A stretch of 18,957 nucleotides of DNA from the NCBI GenBank assembly GCA_045578205.1, contig JAZNJU010000187.1, positions 1-18,957 on the forward strand, read 5' to 3'. The notes below the pieces were generated by a model that saw only the letters and a list, made by a program, of their open reading frames with translations, did no database searches and was not told the origin of the DNA. Below are positions 7,480-15,028 of this stretch, piece by piece; the first letter of the stretch is position 1, and each line of letters starts with the position of its first letter. Origin of the DNA: RGIG8748 sp045578205 (GTDB taxonomy: Bacteria; Bacillota; Clostridia; UMGS1810). The translations under genes and the position numbers were made by a program.

Positions 7480-7502
7480 AACTATGTTAGGAGGTTTTAT
7501 AT

Positions 7503-8765
7503 ATGGAAAAATTTATACAGTTTGGTGAAGGCGGATTTTTGAGAGGCTTTACCGATTGGATGCTTCAGATAATAAATGAAAAAACTGATTTTGACGGAAA
7601 GGTTACCGTAGTTCAGCCCATCGAAAACGGAATGTGCGATATGCTCACTGCCCAGGGCTGTGTGTACACTCATCTTTGCAGGGGTGCAGAGGGTGTGGAT
7701 GTAAAGAAGATTGATGTAATATCCCGCTGTGTTAAACCCTATGATGATTTTGATGCTTACATGGAACTTGCAGAAAACCCCGATTTTCGTTTTGTCATTT
7801 CAAACACAACGGAGGCGGGCATCTCATTTGACCCTGCCAACAAATTTGAGGACAGACCTGCAAATTCATTTCCCGGCAAACTCACACAGTTACTCAAGAA
7901 AAGATTTGACCTCTCTCTTCCCGGATTTGTGTTCCTGCCTTGCGAACTTATCGACAAAAACGGCGAGAACCTCAAAAAGTGCGTGCTTCAGTATGCGGAT
8001 TTGTGGGACCTCGGTGAGGAATTTAAAAACTGGGTGGAAAAGGAAAACATCTTTTGCAATACATTGGTTGACCGCATAAACACAGGCTATCCTAAGGACG
8101 AAAAAATCGAACTTGACTACGAAGACAAAATGATAAACACCTCCGAGTATTTCCACCTGTGGGTTATAGAGGGTTACAAGGAACTGTTTTCCGAAATTCC
8201 CTTTGACAAATGCAATCTCAATGTAATACTTACAGACAATCTGGAAATGTACCGTACAAGAAAGGTGCGCATATTAAACGGTGCCCATACATCACTTGTT
8301 CCCTATGCGCTGTTAAAAGGATTTGACACAGTAAAATCCTGCGTGGACGATGAGATAATGTGCGAACACATATGCAAGTGTGTCTACGATGAAATAATCC
8401 CAACTCTGGATCTTGACAGGGAAGAACTTATCGACTATGCGGACAATGTAATAACAAGATTTTCAAATCCCTACATAAAGCACTATCTTTCGTCAATTGC
8501 ATTAAATTCCGTGAGCAAATTCAAGGTGCGTGTGCTTCCATCCATATTGGAGTACATAAAAAGATTTCATAAAATGCCCGAGACACTCATATTTTCTTTT
8601 GCAAAACTCATAGACTTTTACAGAACGGATATGACAAATGACGATGCAAACGTAGTGGAATTTATGAAAACGGCATCGGTAGAGGAAATTCTTGCAAATG
8701 AAAGTTTGTGGGGCGAGGATTTAAGTTTCCTTAAAGACGAGGTTTTGAAATATGCTGATAAATAA
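7503..8765 (+). CDS. uxaB: Tagaturonate reductase (altronate oxidoreductase)
   Basis: This 420-residue member of the polyol-specific long-chain dehydrogenase family reduces D-tagaturonate to D-altronate with NADH in hexuronate catabolism. The N-terminal FGEGGFLRGFTDWM (about 7-20) is the tagaturonate-reductase form of the family's dinucleotide-binding opening. The catalytic block TRKVRILNGAHTSLVPYALL (about 252-271) holds K254, N259 and H262 in the family's K-x4-N-x2-H arrangement. ISNTTEAGI (99-107) and CNTLVDRI (185-192) are also typical of UxaB. It is shorter than the roughly 480-residue enterobacterial UxaB but looks complete. AGGAGG lies 8 bases before the ATG. The gene overlaps uxaA by 14 bases, and its promoter region faces the cupin-type AraC regulator. 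Confidence 0.92.
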   Translation: MEKFIQFGEGGFLRGFTDWMLQIINEKTDFDGKVTVVQPIENGMCDMLTAQGCVYTHLCRGAEGVDVKKIDVISRCVKPYDDFDAYMELAENPDFRFVISNTTEAGISFDPANKFEDRPANSFPGKLTQLLKKRFDLSLPGFVFLPCELIDKNGENLKKCVLQYADLWDLGEEFKNWVEKENIFCNTLVDRINTGYPKDEKIELDYEDKMINTSEYFHLWVIEGYKELFSEIPFDKCNLNVILTDNLEMYRTRKVRILNGAHTSLVPYALLKGFDTVKSCVDDEIMCEHICKCVYDEIIPTLDLDREELIDYADNVITRFSNPYIKHYLSSIALNSVSKFKVRVLPSILEYIKRFHKMPETLIFSFAKLIDFYRTDMTNDDANVVEFMKTASVEEILANESLWGEDLSFLKDEVLKYADK

Positions 8766-10122
8766 ACTCGATAATGTTGAAGTAAATCTTAATGACGGTC
8801 ACAAATACGCCCTTGCGGACATCGCAAAAGGCGAAAACATCATAAAATACGGTCAGCCCATAGGTCACGCTACAACTGATATCAAAAAGGGTGAACACGT
8901 TCATTCCCACAACATAGCCACCAATCTTTCGGGCAAGATGGAGTACACCTACAACAAATCTTACACCTATGACAAAAAGGAAGAAACCGACCTTTGCTTC
9001 ATGGGTTATGTGAGGGAAAACGGTGATGTCGGAATAAGAAACGACATATGGATAGTAAACACTGTGGGATGTGTAAACAAGATTGCCGAGAAACTGGCAT
9101 CACTCACAGGTGCAAAGTGTTTCTGCCACCCTTACGGATGTTCACAACTCGGCGATGACCAGGAAAATACCCAGAAAATTTTAAAAGGAATGGTAAATCA
9201 CCCAAATGCAGGCGGTGTTCTGGTGCTGGGTCTCGGTTGTGAAAACAACAATATTGATGTATTCAAAAAGTTCCTGGGTTCCTGGGACGAAAGACGTGTC
9301 AAGTTTTTGAATACCCAGGATTTCGATGATGATATTGCCGAGGGTGTAAAACTCATTGGTGAACTCAAGGCGTATGCAGACACATTCGAAAGGGAAAAAG
9401 TGCACATTTCAAAACTAAAAATTGGTTTGAAATGCGGAGGAAGCGACGGATATTCGGGCATAACGGCAAATCCGCTTGTGGGCAGATTCTGCGATAGCCT
9501 TATATCCTACGGAGGAAGTTGTGTTCTTACGGAAGTTCCCGAAATGTTCGGTGCGGAGCACCTTCTTATGAACAGATGCGAAAACCGTGAAGTTTTTCAA
9601 AAGACGGTTGACCTTATAAACGATTTCAAGGATTATTTCATACGTCACAATCAGGTTGTGTACGAAAACCCGTCTCCCGGAAACAAAAAGGGCGGAATTA
9701 CCACTTTGGAAGAGAAATCTCTGGGCTGTGTCCAAAAGGGCGGTCTTTCGGCTGTTACCGATGTTCTCGGTTACGGAGAAAGTGTGAAAACAAGCGGTTT
9801 GTCTCTTCTGAACGGCCCCGGAAATGACATAGTTGCCGTAACAGCGCTCATGGCATCGGGAGTTCAGATGATACTGTTCACTACAGGCAGAGGAACTCCT
9901 TTGGGAGCACCTGTACCCACGGTTAAGATTTCCACAAACAGCGATCTTGCCCTACGCAAGTCTTCCTGGATAGATTTTGATTCAGGAAAATGTCTGGAGG
10001 GAGAGAGCCTCACGGCAGAACTTACGGAATTTGTCCTTTCTGTTGCAAACGGCAAGAAAACTAAAAACGAAGAAAACGGCTATGAAGAGATAGCCATTTT
10101 CAAAGACGGAGTTACGTTATAA
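8752..10122 (+). CDS. uxaA: Altronate dehydratase
   Basis: This 456-residue UxaA/GarD-family enzyme dehydrates D-altronate to 2-keto-3-deoxy-D-gluconate, the step after UxaB. The N-terminal SAF-like domain (about 1-75) includes KKGEHVHSHN with H49, H51 and H53. The catalytic part begins with GYVRENGDVGIRN (85-97) and has CHPYGCSQLGDD (125-136) and LGLGCENNN (159-167), whose cysteines and histidines fit the iron-dependent family. GLKCGGSDGYSGITANP and FTTGRGTPLGAPVPTVKISTN are strong family signatures. The ATG lies inside the end of uxaB with GAGG 9 bases upstream, so translation is probably coupled. A strong terminator follows directly. KDG kinase and aldolase genes are not in the window. Confidence 0.93.
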   Translation: MLINKLDNVEVNLNDGHKYALADIAKGENIIKYGQPIGHATTDIKKGEHVHSHNIATNLSGKMEYTYNKSYTYDKKEETDLCFMGYVRENGDVGIRNDIWIVNTVGCVNKIAEKLASLTGAKCFCHPYGCSQLGDDQENTQKILKGMVNHPNAGGVLVLGLGCENNNIDVFKKFLGSWDERRVKFLNTQDFDDDIAEGVKLIGELKAYADTFEREKVHISKLKIGLKCGGSDGYSGITANPLVGRFCDSLISYGGSCVLTEVPEMFGAEHLLMNRCENREVFQKTVDLINDFKDYFIRHNQVVYENPSPGNKKGGITTLEEKSLGCVQKGGLSAVTDVLGYGESVKTSGLSLLNGPGNDIVAVTALMASGVQMILFTTGRGTPLGAPVPTVKISTNSDLALRKSSWIDFDSGKCLEGESLTAELTEFVLSVANGKKTKNEENGYEEIAIFKDGVTL

Positions 10123-10125
10123 AGA

Positions 10126-10173
10126 AAAAAGGGTTTGTAAAAAAATCGTTGAATTTTTTTACAAACCCTTTTT
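10126..10173. terminator. Bidirectional intrinsic terminator between uxaA and the PocR/AraC gene
   Basis: A 21-bp perfect stem (10126-10146 with 10153-10173) encloses a 6-base loop, with a GGGTTTGT/ACAAACCC core flanked by A and T tracts. T-runs occur on both strands, so it serves uxaA and the convergent regulator gene. ACAAACCC is repeated once more at 10174-10181. The left arm is identical over 21 bases to the terminator after the symporter gene (12643-12663). Confidence 0.88.
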
Positions 10174-10239
10174 ACAAACCCCTCTGAAATAGTTTCATTA
10201 CTGCCTTTTTGCGGTCTGGACTTTTTTTACATTCCCTTT

Positions 10240-11064
10240 TTATTGGGGATTTTTTCTGTACTTCACAGGTACAACGCCCATCTGTTTTTTAAATATCTTG
10301 CTGTAGTAGGAAGCACTGGAAAATCCAACCATCTGGGATATTTCTTCTATGGGCAAATCTGTGTTTGTCAGAAGTTCCAGAGATCTTTCAATTCGCTTTG
10401 AGTGGATGTATTCACTCACCGTGCAGTGAAAGTGGGAGTGAAAGTTTTTGTAGAGTACGCTTTTTGAAACATTTATGCTTTTTGATATGGTTTTGACAGA
10501 CAAATCTTCTTCCAGATTTGAATTTATGTATTCCACTGCTTTTTGCATACTTTCTCCAAGACCCGGGCGAATCATGTTTTTGAGCAGGATGTATTTCGAG
10601 AGCATTCTTGCTATGTTGGATACACTCTGAATTTTTCCCGAATCGAAGAACGGAATGTGGCTGTAGTGCTCCTTTACAACCTCCGTGTCAACGTCAAGGG
10701 TTTTTATGTACTGTTCAATTACCGAAAAGTCCGTATTCGGCTTCATTCGTCCGAAGATTATGTATCCGATTATCACATCATCGTAGAGCAGGGGGATTGC
10801 AACATTCACAAGTCCTGCGTGACAGATGTGGGTTTCGGTTTGTTTGCTGTCTCTGCATTTTTCAAGCAGCATAGTGTCGGAAAGGTGGCAGGCACTTTCA
10901 CCTTTCTTGGTGCTCTGTAGTGTCTGACAATATGAATTATTTTTAAGCCTGTGGTTTCCCGCAGGTGAAAAATCGGTTTTCAATAAATCCATATCTATGC
11001 CGGTTGCGTTGTAGAAATCCAAAAGGGCACTGTTGATTTTTTGTATGTCGTAGTTGATAACCAT
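10240..11064 (-). CDS. AraC family regulator with PocR ligand-binding domain
   Basis: This is a 274-residue regulator. The N-terminal part (about 1-150) matches a PocR-type sensory domain: a Y-C-Q/S-x-C-H cysteine-rich stretch (YCQTLQSTKKGESACH, about 45-60), then CHAGLVNVAIPLLYDD and IIGYIIFGRM. These domains bind small organic ligands, such as the diols sensed by PocR. The C-terminal part (about 170-272) holds an AraC double helix-turn-helix ending in EISQMVGFSSASYYSKIFKKQMGVVPVKYR. GGGAGG is 7 bases before the ATG, and a consensus promoter drives the gene. It is divergent from the symporter gene. The 30-bp element before the symporter and again before the DegT operon is its most likely binding site. 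Those operons probably respond to the ligand of this sensor. Confidence 0.9.
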   Translation of the reverse strand: MVINYDIQKINSALLDFYNATGIDMDLLKTDFSPAGNHRLKNNSYCQTLQSTKKGESACHLSDTMLLEKCRDSKQTETHICHAGLVNVAIPLLYDDVIIGYIIFGRMKPNTDFSVIEQYIKTLDVDTEVVKEHYSHIPFFDSGKIQSVSNIARMLSKYILLKNMIRPGLGESMQKAVEYINSNLEEDLSVKTISKSINVSKSVLYKNFHSHFHCTVSEYIHSKRIERSLELLTNTDLPIEEISQMVGFSSASYYSKIFKKQMGVVPVKYRKNPQ

Positions 11065-11085
11065 GCTACCGCCTCCCTATTTGTA

Positions 11086-11114
11086 ATTATATACATATAA
11101 TAACCTTTTGTCAA
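11086..11114 (-). promoter_or_regulatory. Consensus sigma-A promoter of the PocR/AraC gene
   Basis: On the minus strand TTGACA (11114-11109), a 17-base spacer and TATAAT (11091-11086) form a perfect-consensus promoter just before the ribosome binding site. It implies steady basal expression of the regulator, in contrast to the weak promoters of its presumed targets. Confidence 0.85.
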
Positions 11115-11140
11115 AACATTTTTGTTATTTATTACACAAA

Positions 11141-11207
11141 TCGCGGAACATATTGCAAAAAACAAGGAAAAAAGCCACTTTTTAACTACCTCAGAATTTG
11201 TTAAAAT
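11141..11207 (+). promoter_or_regulatory. Copy 1 of the 30-bp operator with promoter of the symporter gene
   Basis: The 30-bp element (11141-11170) starts TCGCGGAACATATT and ends ACAAGGAAA. It recurs at 12710-12739 with one change (G to A at element position 15). It contains GGAA twice, 21 bp apart, which is the spacing of AraC-type half-sites. TTGTTAAAAT follows at 11198-11207, and its TAAAAT (11202-11207) would be a -10 with no real -35, as expected of an activated promoter. A second possible -10 (TATAAT, 11237-11242) would start too close to the ribosome binding site. Confidence 0.65.
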
Positions 11208-11262
11208 CTATTTTGTCGAAAAAATAGTATATATATTATAATGTTTAGGAGAGCGGTTTTGC

Positions 11263-12633
11263 ATGATTGAATTCATCACTAAAGTCAATGCAGCGGTAAA
11301 TGATGTTGTATGGGGTCCCATAATGCTTGCGCTTCTTATATGCACAGGACTTTTTTTGTCTTTAAGACTTGGTTTTCCCCAGTTTACACGTTTTGGCCAT
11401 ATGGTCAAAAATACAATAGGCTCCATGTTTTCAAAGAGGCAGCGCAGTTCGAGTTCTTCCGGCGTAAGTCCCTTTCAGGCTGTGGCTACCGCAATGGCGG
11501 GAACTATCGGTACAGGAAGCATAGCAGGTCTTGCTACTGCGATTGTTGCGGGCGGTCCGGGTGCGGTTTTCTGGATGTGGGTCAGTGCACTTCTTGGTAT
11601 GACTACAAAATATGCAGAAATCGCTTTGTCTTTAAAGTACCGTGAAAAGAACGAAGAGTGGCAGTGGATAGGCGGTCCTATGTACTACATAAAGAATGGT
11701 CTTGGCCCCAAGTTCAAATGGCTTGCGGTACTGTTTTCGATATTTGCAATGCTTGCCTGTCTCGGAACAGGTAATGCTACACAGAGTAACTCCATAGCCA
11801 TAGCACTTGCAGATTACAAGGTGCCCACCTGGATTACGGGTGCTGTGCTTGTGGTTATATCTGCGGCGGTTATCCTTGGAGGAATGCGCAGAATTGCTTC
11901 TGTAAACGAAAAACTCGTTCCGTTTATGGCTATGTTCTACGTTGTTTGCTCCGTGCTTTGCCTTATCCTTAAAGCAAAGGAAATTCCCGATGCGTTTGCG
12001 CTTATTTTCCGTGAAGCATTCAATTTCAAGGCTGCTGCCGGCGGTGCTGCAGGTTATGGAATAATGGCGGCAATGAAGTTCGGTTTTTCCAGAGGTGTGT
12101 TCTCCAACGAGGCAGGTCTGGGAAGCGCCCCCATTGCACACGCGGCATCCAGTGCCAAAGACCCTGTTTCACAGGCACTCTGGGGTATGTTTGAAGTGTT
12201 CTTCACAACAATCATCATATGCACTTGCTCCGCTCTTGTTATCCTTACTTCCGATTTCTGGAAAAGCGGACTTTACGACGGTGCGCTTCTGAGCATAAAG
12301 TCTTTTAACAGCGTAATCCCGGGCATAGGCGGTGTTGGTGTTACATTCTCCACAATATTCTTCGCCCTTTCCACTATACTCGGCTGGGCATACTACGGAG
12401 AGGTCTGTGTGGAATTCCTCACCAACGACTCCCACAAGGCAATAATAGTTTACAGAGTTATATACATAATATTCGTATATATCGGTGCTGTCGGAAGTCT
12501 CGACCTTATCTGGAGCATATCATCCACAATGAACGGTCTTATGGCTATCCCTAATCTCATTGCAATAATCGGTCTTATTCCCGTTATAAAGAAAATGAAC
12601 GATGACCATTTCAAGGGCAATAGACTGCAATAA
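11263..12633 (+). CDS. AGCS family sodium/amino-acid (alanine-type) symporter
   Basis: This 456-residue inner-membrane carrier belongs to the alanine/glycine:cation symporter family. About ten or more hydrophobic segments are visible, starting at residues 15-36, 69-80 and 100-113. Family signatures are AMAGTIGTGSIAGLATAI (77-94), GGPGAVFWMWVSALLGMTTKYAE (97-119), GGPMYYIKNGLG (137-148) and RGVFSNEAGLGSAPIAHA (about 277-294). The common form of the first motif is GTGNIAG; here serine 86 replaces the usual asparagine, which could affect substrate choice. AGGAGAG precedes the ATG. The gene is a single unit between the PocR/AraC operator and its own terminator, and shares its operator with the downstream DegT operon. 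The likely cargo is an alanine-like or other amino compound broken down by that operon. Confidence 0.93.
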   Translation: MIEFITKVNAAVNDVVWGPIMLALLICTGLFLSLRLGFPQFTRFGHMVKNTIGSMFSKRQRSSSSSGVSPFQAVATAMAGTIGTGSIAGLATAIVAGGPGAVFWMWVSALLGMTTKYAEIALSLKYREKNEEWQWIGGPMYYIKNGLGPKFKWLAVLFSIFAMLACLGTGNATQSNSIAIALADYKVPTWITGAVLVVISAAVILGGMRRIASVNEKLVPFMAMFYVVCSVLCLILKAKEIPDAFALIFREAFNFKAAAGGAAGYGIMAAMKFGFSRGVFSNEAGLGSAPIAHAASSAKDPVSQALWGMFEVFFTTIIICTCSALVILTSDFWKSGLYDGALLSIKSFNSVIPGIGGVGVTFSTIFFALSTILGWAYYGEVCVEFLTNDSHKAIIVYRVIYIIFVYIGAVGSLDLIWSISSTMNGLMAIPNLIAIIGLIPVIKKMNDDHFKGNRLQ

Positions 12634-12642
12634 TGAATTCTG

Positions 12643-12691
12643 AAAAAGGGTTTGTAAAAAAATTCAAACGATTTTTTACAAACCCTTTTTT
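12643..12691 (+). terminator. Intrinsic terminator after the symporter gene
   Basis: A 19-bp perfect stem (12643-12661 with 12672-12690) with a 10-base loop is followed by a T-rich tail (T to 12691, then GTTTTT). It begins 9 bases after the symporter stop. Its left arm is identical over 21 bases to that of the terminator after uxaA. Confidence 0.9.
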
Positions 12692-12709
12692 GTTTTTAAT
12701 TTCGCTATT

Positions 12710-12776
12710 TCGCGGAACATATTACAAAAAACAAGGAAATATACATCTTTTATTTGCTTTGTGTATTTGATAAAAT
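12710..12776 (+). promoter_or_regulatory. Copy 2 of the 30-bp operator with promoter of the DegT operon
   Basis: The 30-bp element (12710-12739) matches copy 1 at 29 of 30 positions. TTGATAAAAT follows at 12767-12776, exactly as far from the element as in copy 1. Its TAAAAT (12771-12776) is the shared candidate -10. TTGATA (12767-12772), 17 bases, TATATT (12790-12795) is an alternative promoter seen only in this copy. Sequence between the element and the promoter differs between copies, so the two blocks look selectively conserved. Confidence 0.68.
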
Positions 12777-12839
12777 TGTAGTGTAAATATATATTATTAC
12801 ACACAATTTTTTAAATATTATTTTAGGAGGAAAATGAAA

Positions 12840-14150
12840 ATGGCAAAACAGACATCCGATTTCAGGTACAACACAGGTGCCACAAAGGTACCTTGGGCTG
12901 CAGTAGGTGAAAACTACAATGTTCACGATTTGATGGAAATCATCCGCTTCTTAATGCAGGGTGACGGCAAAGAGTACGATGAGGCTCTTGAAGCAGTTTG
13001 GAAACAGGTTAAGAAACTTGAACCCCTCTCCACACCTCCCGGCAAACTTTCTCTTGGCTCACAGGTAGAAAAGGCAGAGGCTGCTTGTAACGAATACCTC
13101 GGCATAGATACATCCACATTCGTTACAAATGCTACAGCAGGTTTTGAAATTGCATACAAGTATGCTAACCTTAAGGAAGGCGACGAAGTTATAGTTCCTG
13201 CTATCACATTCGTAGCAACAATGGCATACCCCTTAGCAATCGGTTGCAAACTGGTATTTGCAGACGTAGATCCCAGAACAATCAATATGGATCCCGCAGA
13301 CGTTGCAAGAAAGATTACCGACAAGACAAAGATGATAGTTCCCGTACATATCGGCGGTTATCCTGTTGACCTCGATCCCATTATGGAACTTGCAAGAAAG
13401 CACAATATCCTCGTTTTGGAAGATGCTGCACACGGTTTCGGTGCTATGTACAAGGGCAAGAAACTCGGTACAATCGGTGATTTCGCTGCATTCTCCATGC
13501 ACGAAGTTAAGAACATCACTTCCTTTGGTGAAGGCGGTATCCTCACCACAACAGTTCCCGGCTTCGGCCCCGATATGAAGAGAGCACGTTTCTTAGGTCT
13601 CGATTTCTCCTGCCCCATCAAGGATTGGCTCTACAACATCACTCCCATTCCGGGCAAGGAAGGTCCCTTTGTTGCAGGTAACTCCTCTACTACAGAAATC
13701 CAGGGCTTAGGTCTTGCACTTCAGGTTGCACGTAACGAAGAAATCATCGCTGCACGCCGCGAAGCCGCTACATATCTTACAAACAGATTCGCAGAAAACG
13801 ATGCAATTATTCCCCAACTTCTCGACACAGAAGATATCAAACCCTCTTACCACATGTATCTTCTCCAGATTGACCCTGCAAAGGCAGGCGGAGACATTCA
13901 GGTATTAAAGAAGAAGTTGGAAGAAAAGGGCGTTACACAGATTGCTCACTTCGGACCTCTCTACAGATTCAAAGTTGTACAGGATATGGGTTACAATTCA
14001 GACGAAATTGCAAAGACATGTCCCAACTGCGAAGAAGTATTCTACAAGAGATTTACACATCTTCCTCTCTATGGCCTGAGCCAGGAGCAGATCGAATACA
14101 TGGCAGATGCAGTTCTTGAATCCGTAAAGGAAATGCAGGAAGGCAGATAA
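12840..14150 (+). CDS. DegT/DnrJ/EryC1/StrS family PLP-dependent aminotransferase
   Basis: This 436-residue fold-type I PLP enzyme belongs to the sugar aminotransferase family, which transfers an amino group to or from a keto-sugar or keto-cyclitol. Landmarks: NATAGFEIAYKYANLKEGDEVIVP (97-120), EDAAHGFGA (194-202) with pyridine-binding D195, and SMHEVKNITSFGEGG (219-233) with Schiff-base K224. The C-terminal CPNCEEVFYKRFTHLPLYGLS is typical except for its CxxC pair. About 70 residues precede the core, longer than many relatives. I prefer the ATG at 12840 (AGGAGG 9 bases upstream) over that at 12834, only 3 bases from the site. It is the first gene of a three-gene operon. Sharing an operator with an amino-compound symporter suggests use in the deaminating direction; a biosynthetic role, as for NtdA with its Gfo/Idh partner NtdC, is the alternative. 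Confidence 0.88.
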   Translation: MAKQTSDFRYNTGATKVPWAAVGENYNVHDLMEIIRFLMQGDGKEYDEALEAVWKQVKKLEPLSTPPGKLSLGSQVEKAEAACNEYLGIDTSTFVTNATAGFEIAYKYANLKEGDEVIVPAITFVATMAYPLAIGCKLVFADVDPRTINMDPADVARKITDKTKMIVPVHIGGYPVDLDPIMELARKHNILVLEDAAHGFGAMYKGKKLGTIGDFAAFSMHEVKNITSFGEGGILTTTVPGFGPDMKRARFLGLDFSCPIKDWLYNITPIPGKEGPFVAGNSSTTEIQGLGLALQVARNEEIIAARREAATYLTNRFAENDAIIPQLLDTEDIKPSYHMYLLQIDPAKAGGDIQVLKKKLEEKGVTQIAHFGPLYRFKVVQDMGYNSDEIAKTCPNCEEVFYKRFTHLPLYGLSQEQIEYMADAVLESVKEMQEGR

Positions 14151-14163
14151 GACATCAAAAATA

Positions 14164-14191
14164 TGCGTACGGCAGTTATCTGCCGTACGCA
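14164..14191 (+). other. Intercistronic hairpin within the DegT operon
   Basis: TGCGTACGGCA (14164-14174) and TGCCGTACGCA (14181-14191) form a perfect 11-bp stem with a 6-base loop, 13 bases after the DegT stop. It has no T-run and the next gene's GGGAGG follows at 14206. It therefore looks like an mRNA stability, processing or partial attenuation element, lowering expression of the later genes relative to the first, and not a full terminator. Confidence 0.6.
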
Positions 14192-14219
14192 GTTTGACAT
14201 ATTTCGGGAGGTAAACATT

Positions 14220-15014
14220 ATGGCATTTTATATGGAAGACATGTCCGTTCTTGATATGAAGAATGCGATGCAGAAAACAAAGACGGTTATAATCCCCGTA
14301 GGTGTGGTTGAACAGCACGGCTATCATCTCACACTTGCAACTGACATCAAAAATTCCGTGGGACTTACAAAGGCTGCAGGAGACAGATTGAATGCTGTCG
14401 TAGCACCCTCTGTCAATTACTGTTTTTCCGGCGGAGAACTTCTCGGAACGGTAAATGTAAGCCCCAATGCTTTCGGTATATACATTTCTGAAATTGTTGC
14501 AGAATTTGTGCGTATGGGATTTGAAAATATCATTTGCCTTTTGGGTCATGCAGGTACAGACAACAGAATTTCTCTCGAAAACAGTCTTAAAATGATTCTG
14601 AGAAGAAATCACGATATTGCCGAAAAGGTAACAATATCGCTTGTGGAAGTTTGGAAACTTTCTCCCACATGGCTTTCGGGATTTAGCATGGAACCCGAAC
14701 ATGATTTCCACGCGGGTATGATGGAAACTGCACTTATGCTTCATCTCTATCCCGACGATGTCCGTCCCGACTATGTTATGGACGAAGAATACTATGCAAA
14801 AATGATGAGAACCGACCAGGATTGGTTTGAAAAGAGAACTAAACCCGTGGACCATCCTTTTGTTATAGAAACCGTATCTCAGAGAGACGAAATTGAGGTT
14901 GGAGTTATGGGACTTCCCGAACTTGCAACCAAAGAAATCGGCGAGAAGATTACAAATGAAATGGTGGAAAACCTTGTAAAATTTGTAGATTTACTCAATG
15001 AAAGAAAAAAATAA
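14220..15014 (+). CDS. Creatininase family protein (metal-dependent amidohydrolase fold)
   Basis: This 264-residue protein has the creatininase fold. IPVGVVEQHGYHLTLATDI (25-43) is the family's metal motif, with E31, H33 and D42. HAGMMETALM (164-173) gives H164 and E169. The usual GHGGN segment is here LLGHAGTDN (107-115), keeping H110 but losing the GGN, and HLPL is HLTL, so it is a divergent member. Family chemistry ranges from creatinine ring opening to formamide hydrolysis and, in Thermotoga IolN, hydrolysis of a diketo-inositol ring. GGGAGG lies 8 bases before the chosen ATG; an upstream in-frame start at 14163 would be inside the hairpin. Lying between an aminotransferase and a dehydrogenase, it is more likely to act on a cyclic keto or amide intermediate than on creatinine. 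Confidence 0.85.
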   Translation: MAFYMEDMSVLDMKNAMQKTKTVIIPVGVVEQHGYHLTLATDIKNSVGLTKAAGDRLNAVVAPSVNYCFSGGELLGTVNVSPNAFGIYISEIVAEFVRMGFENIICLLGHAGTDNRISLENSLKMILRRNHDIAEKVTISLVEVWKLSPTWLSGFSMEPEHDFHAGMMETALMLHLYPDDVRPDYVMDEEYYAKMMRTDQDWFEKRTKPVDHPFVIETVSQRDEIEVGVMGLPELATKEIGEKITNEMVENLVKFVDLLNERKK

Positions 15015-15028
15015 AAGGGGTGTAATAA

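Noticed and set aside
7460..7488. TTGACC-17-TATGTT as the main uxaB promoter
   Set aside because: Its start point would fall within the AGGAGG ribosome binding site at 7489-7494, removing it from the message. The TATAAT at 7466-7471 is the better -10.
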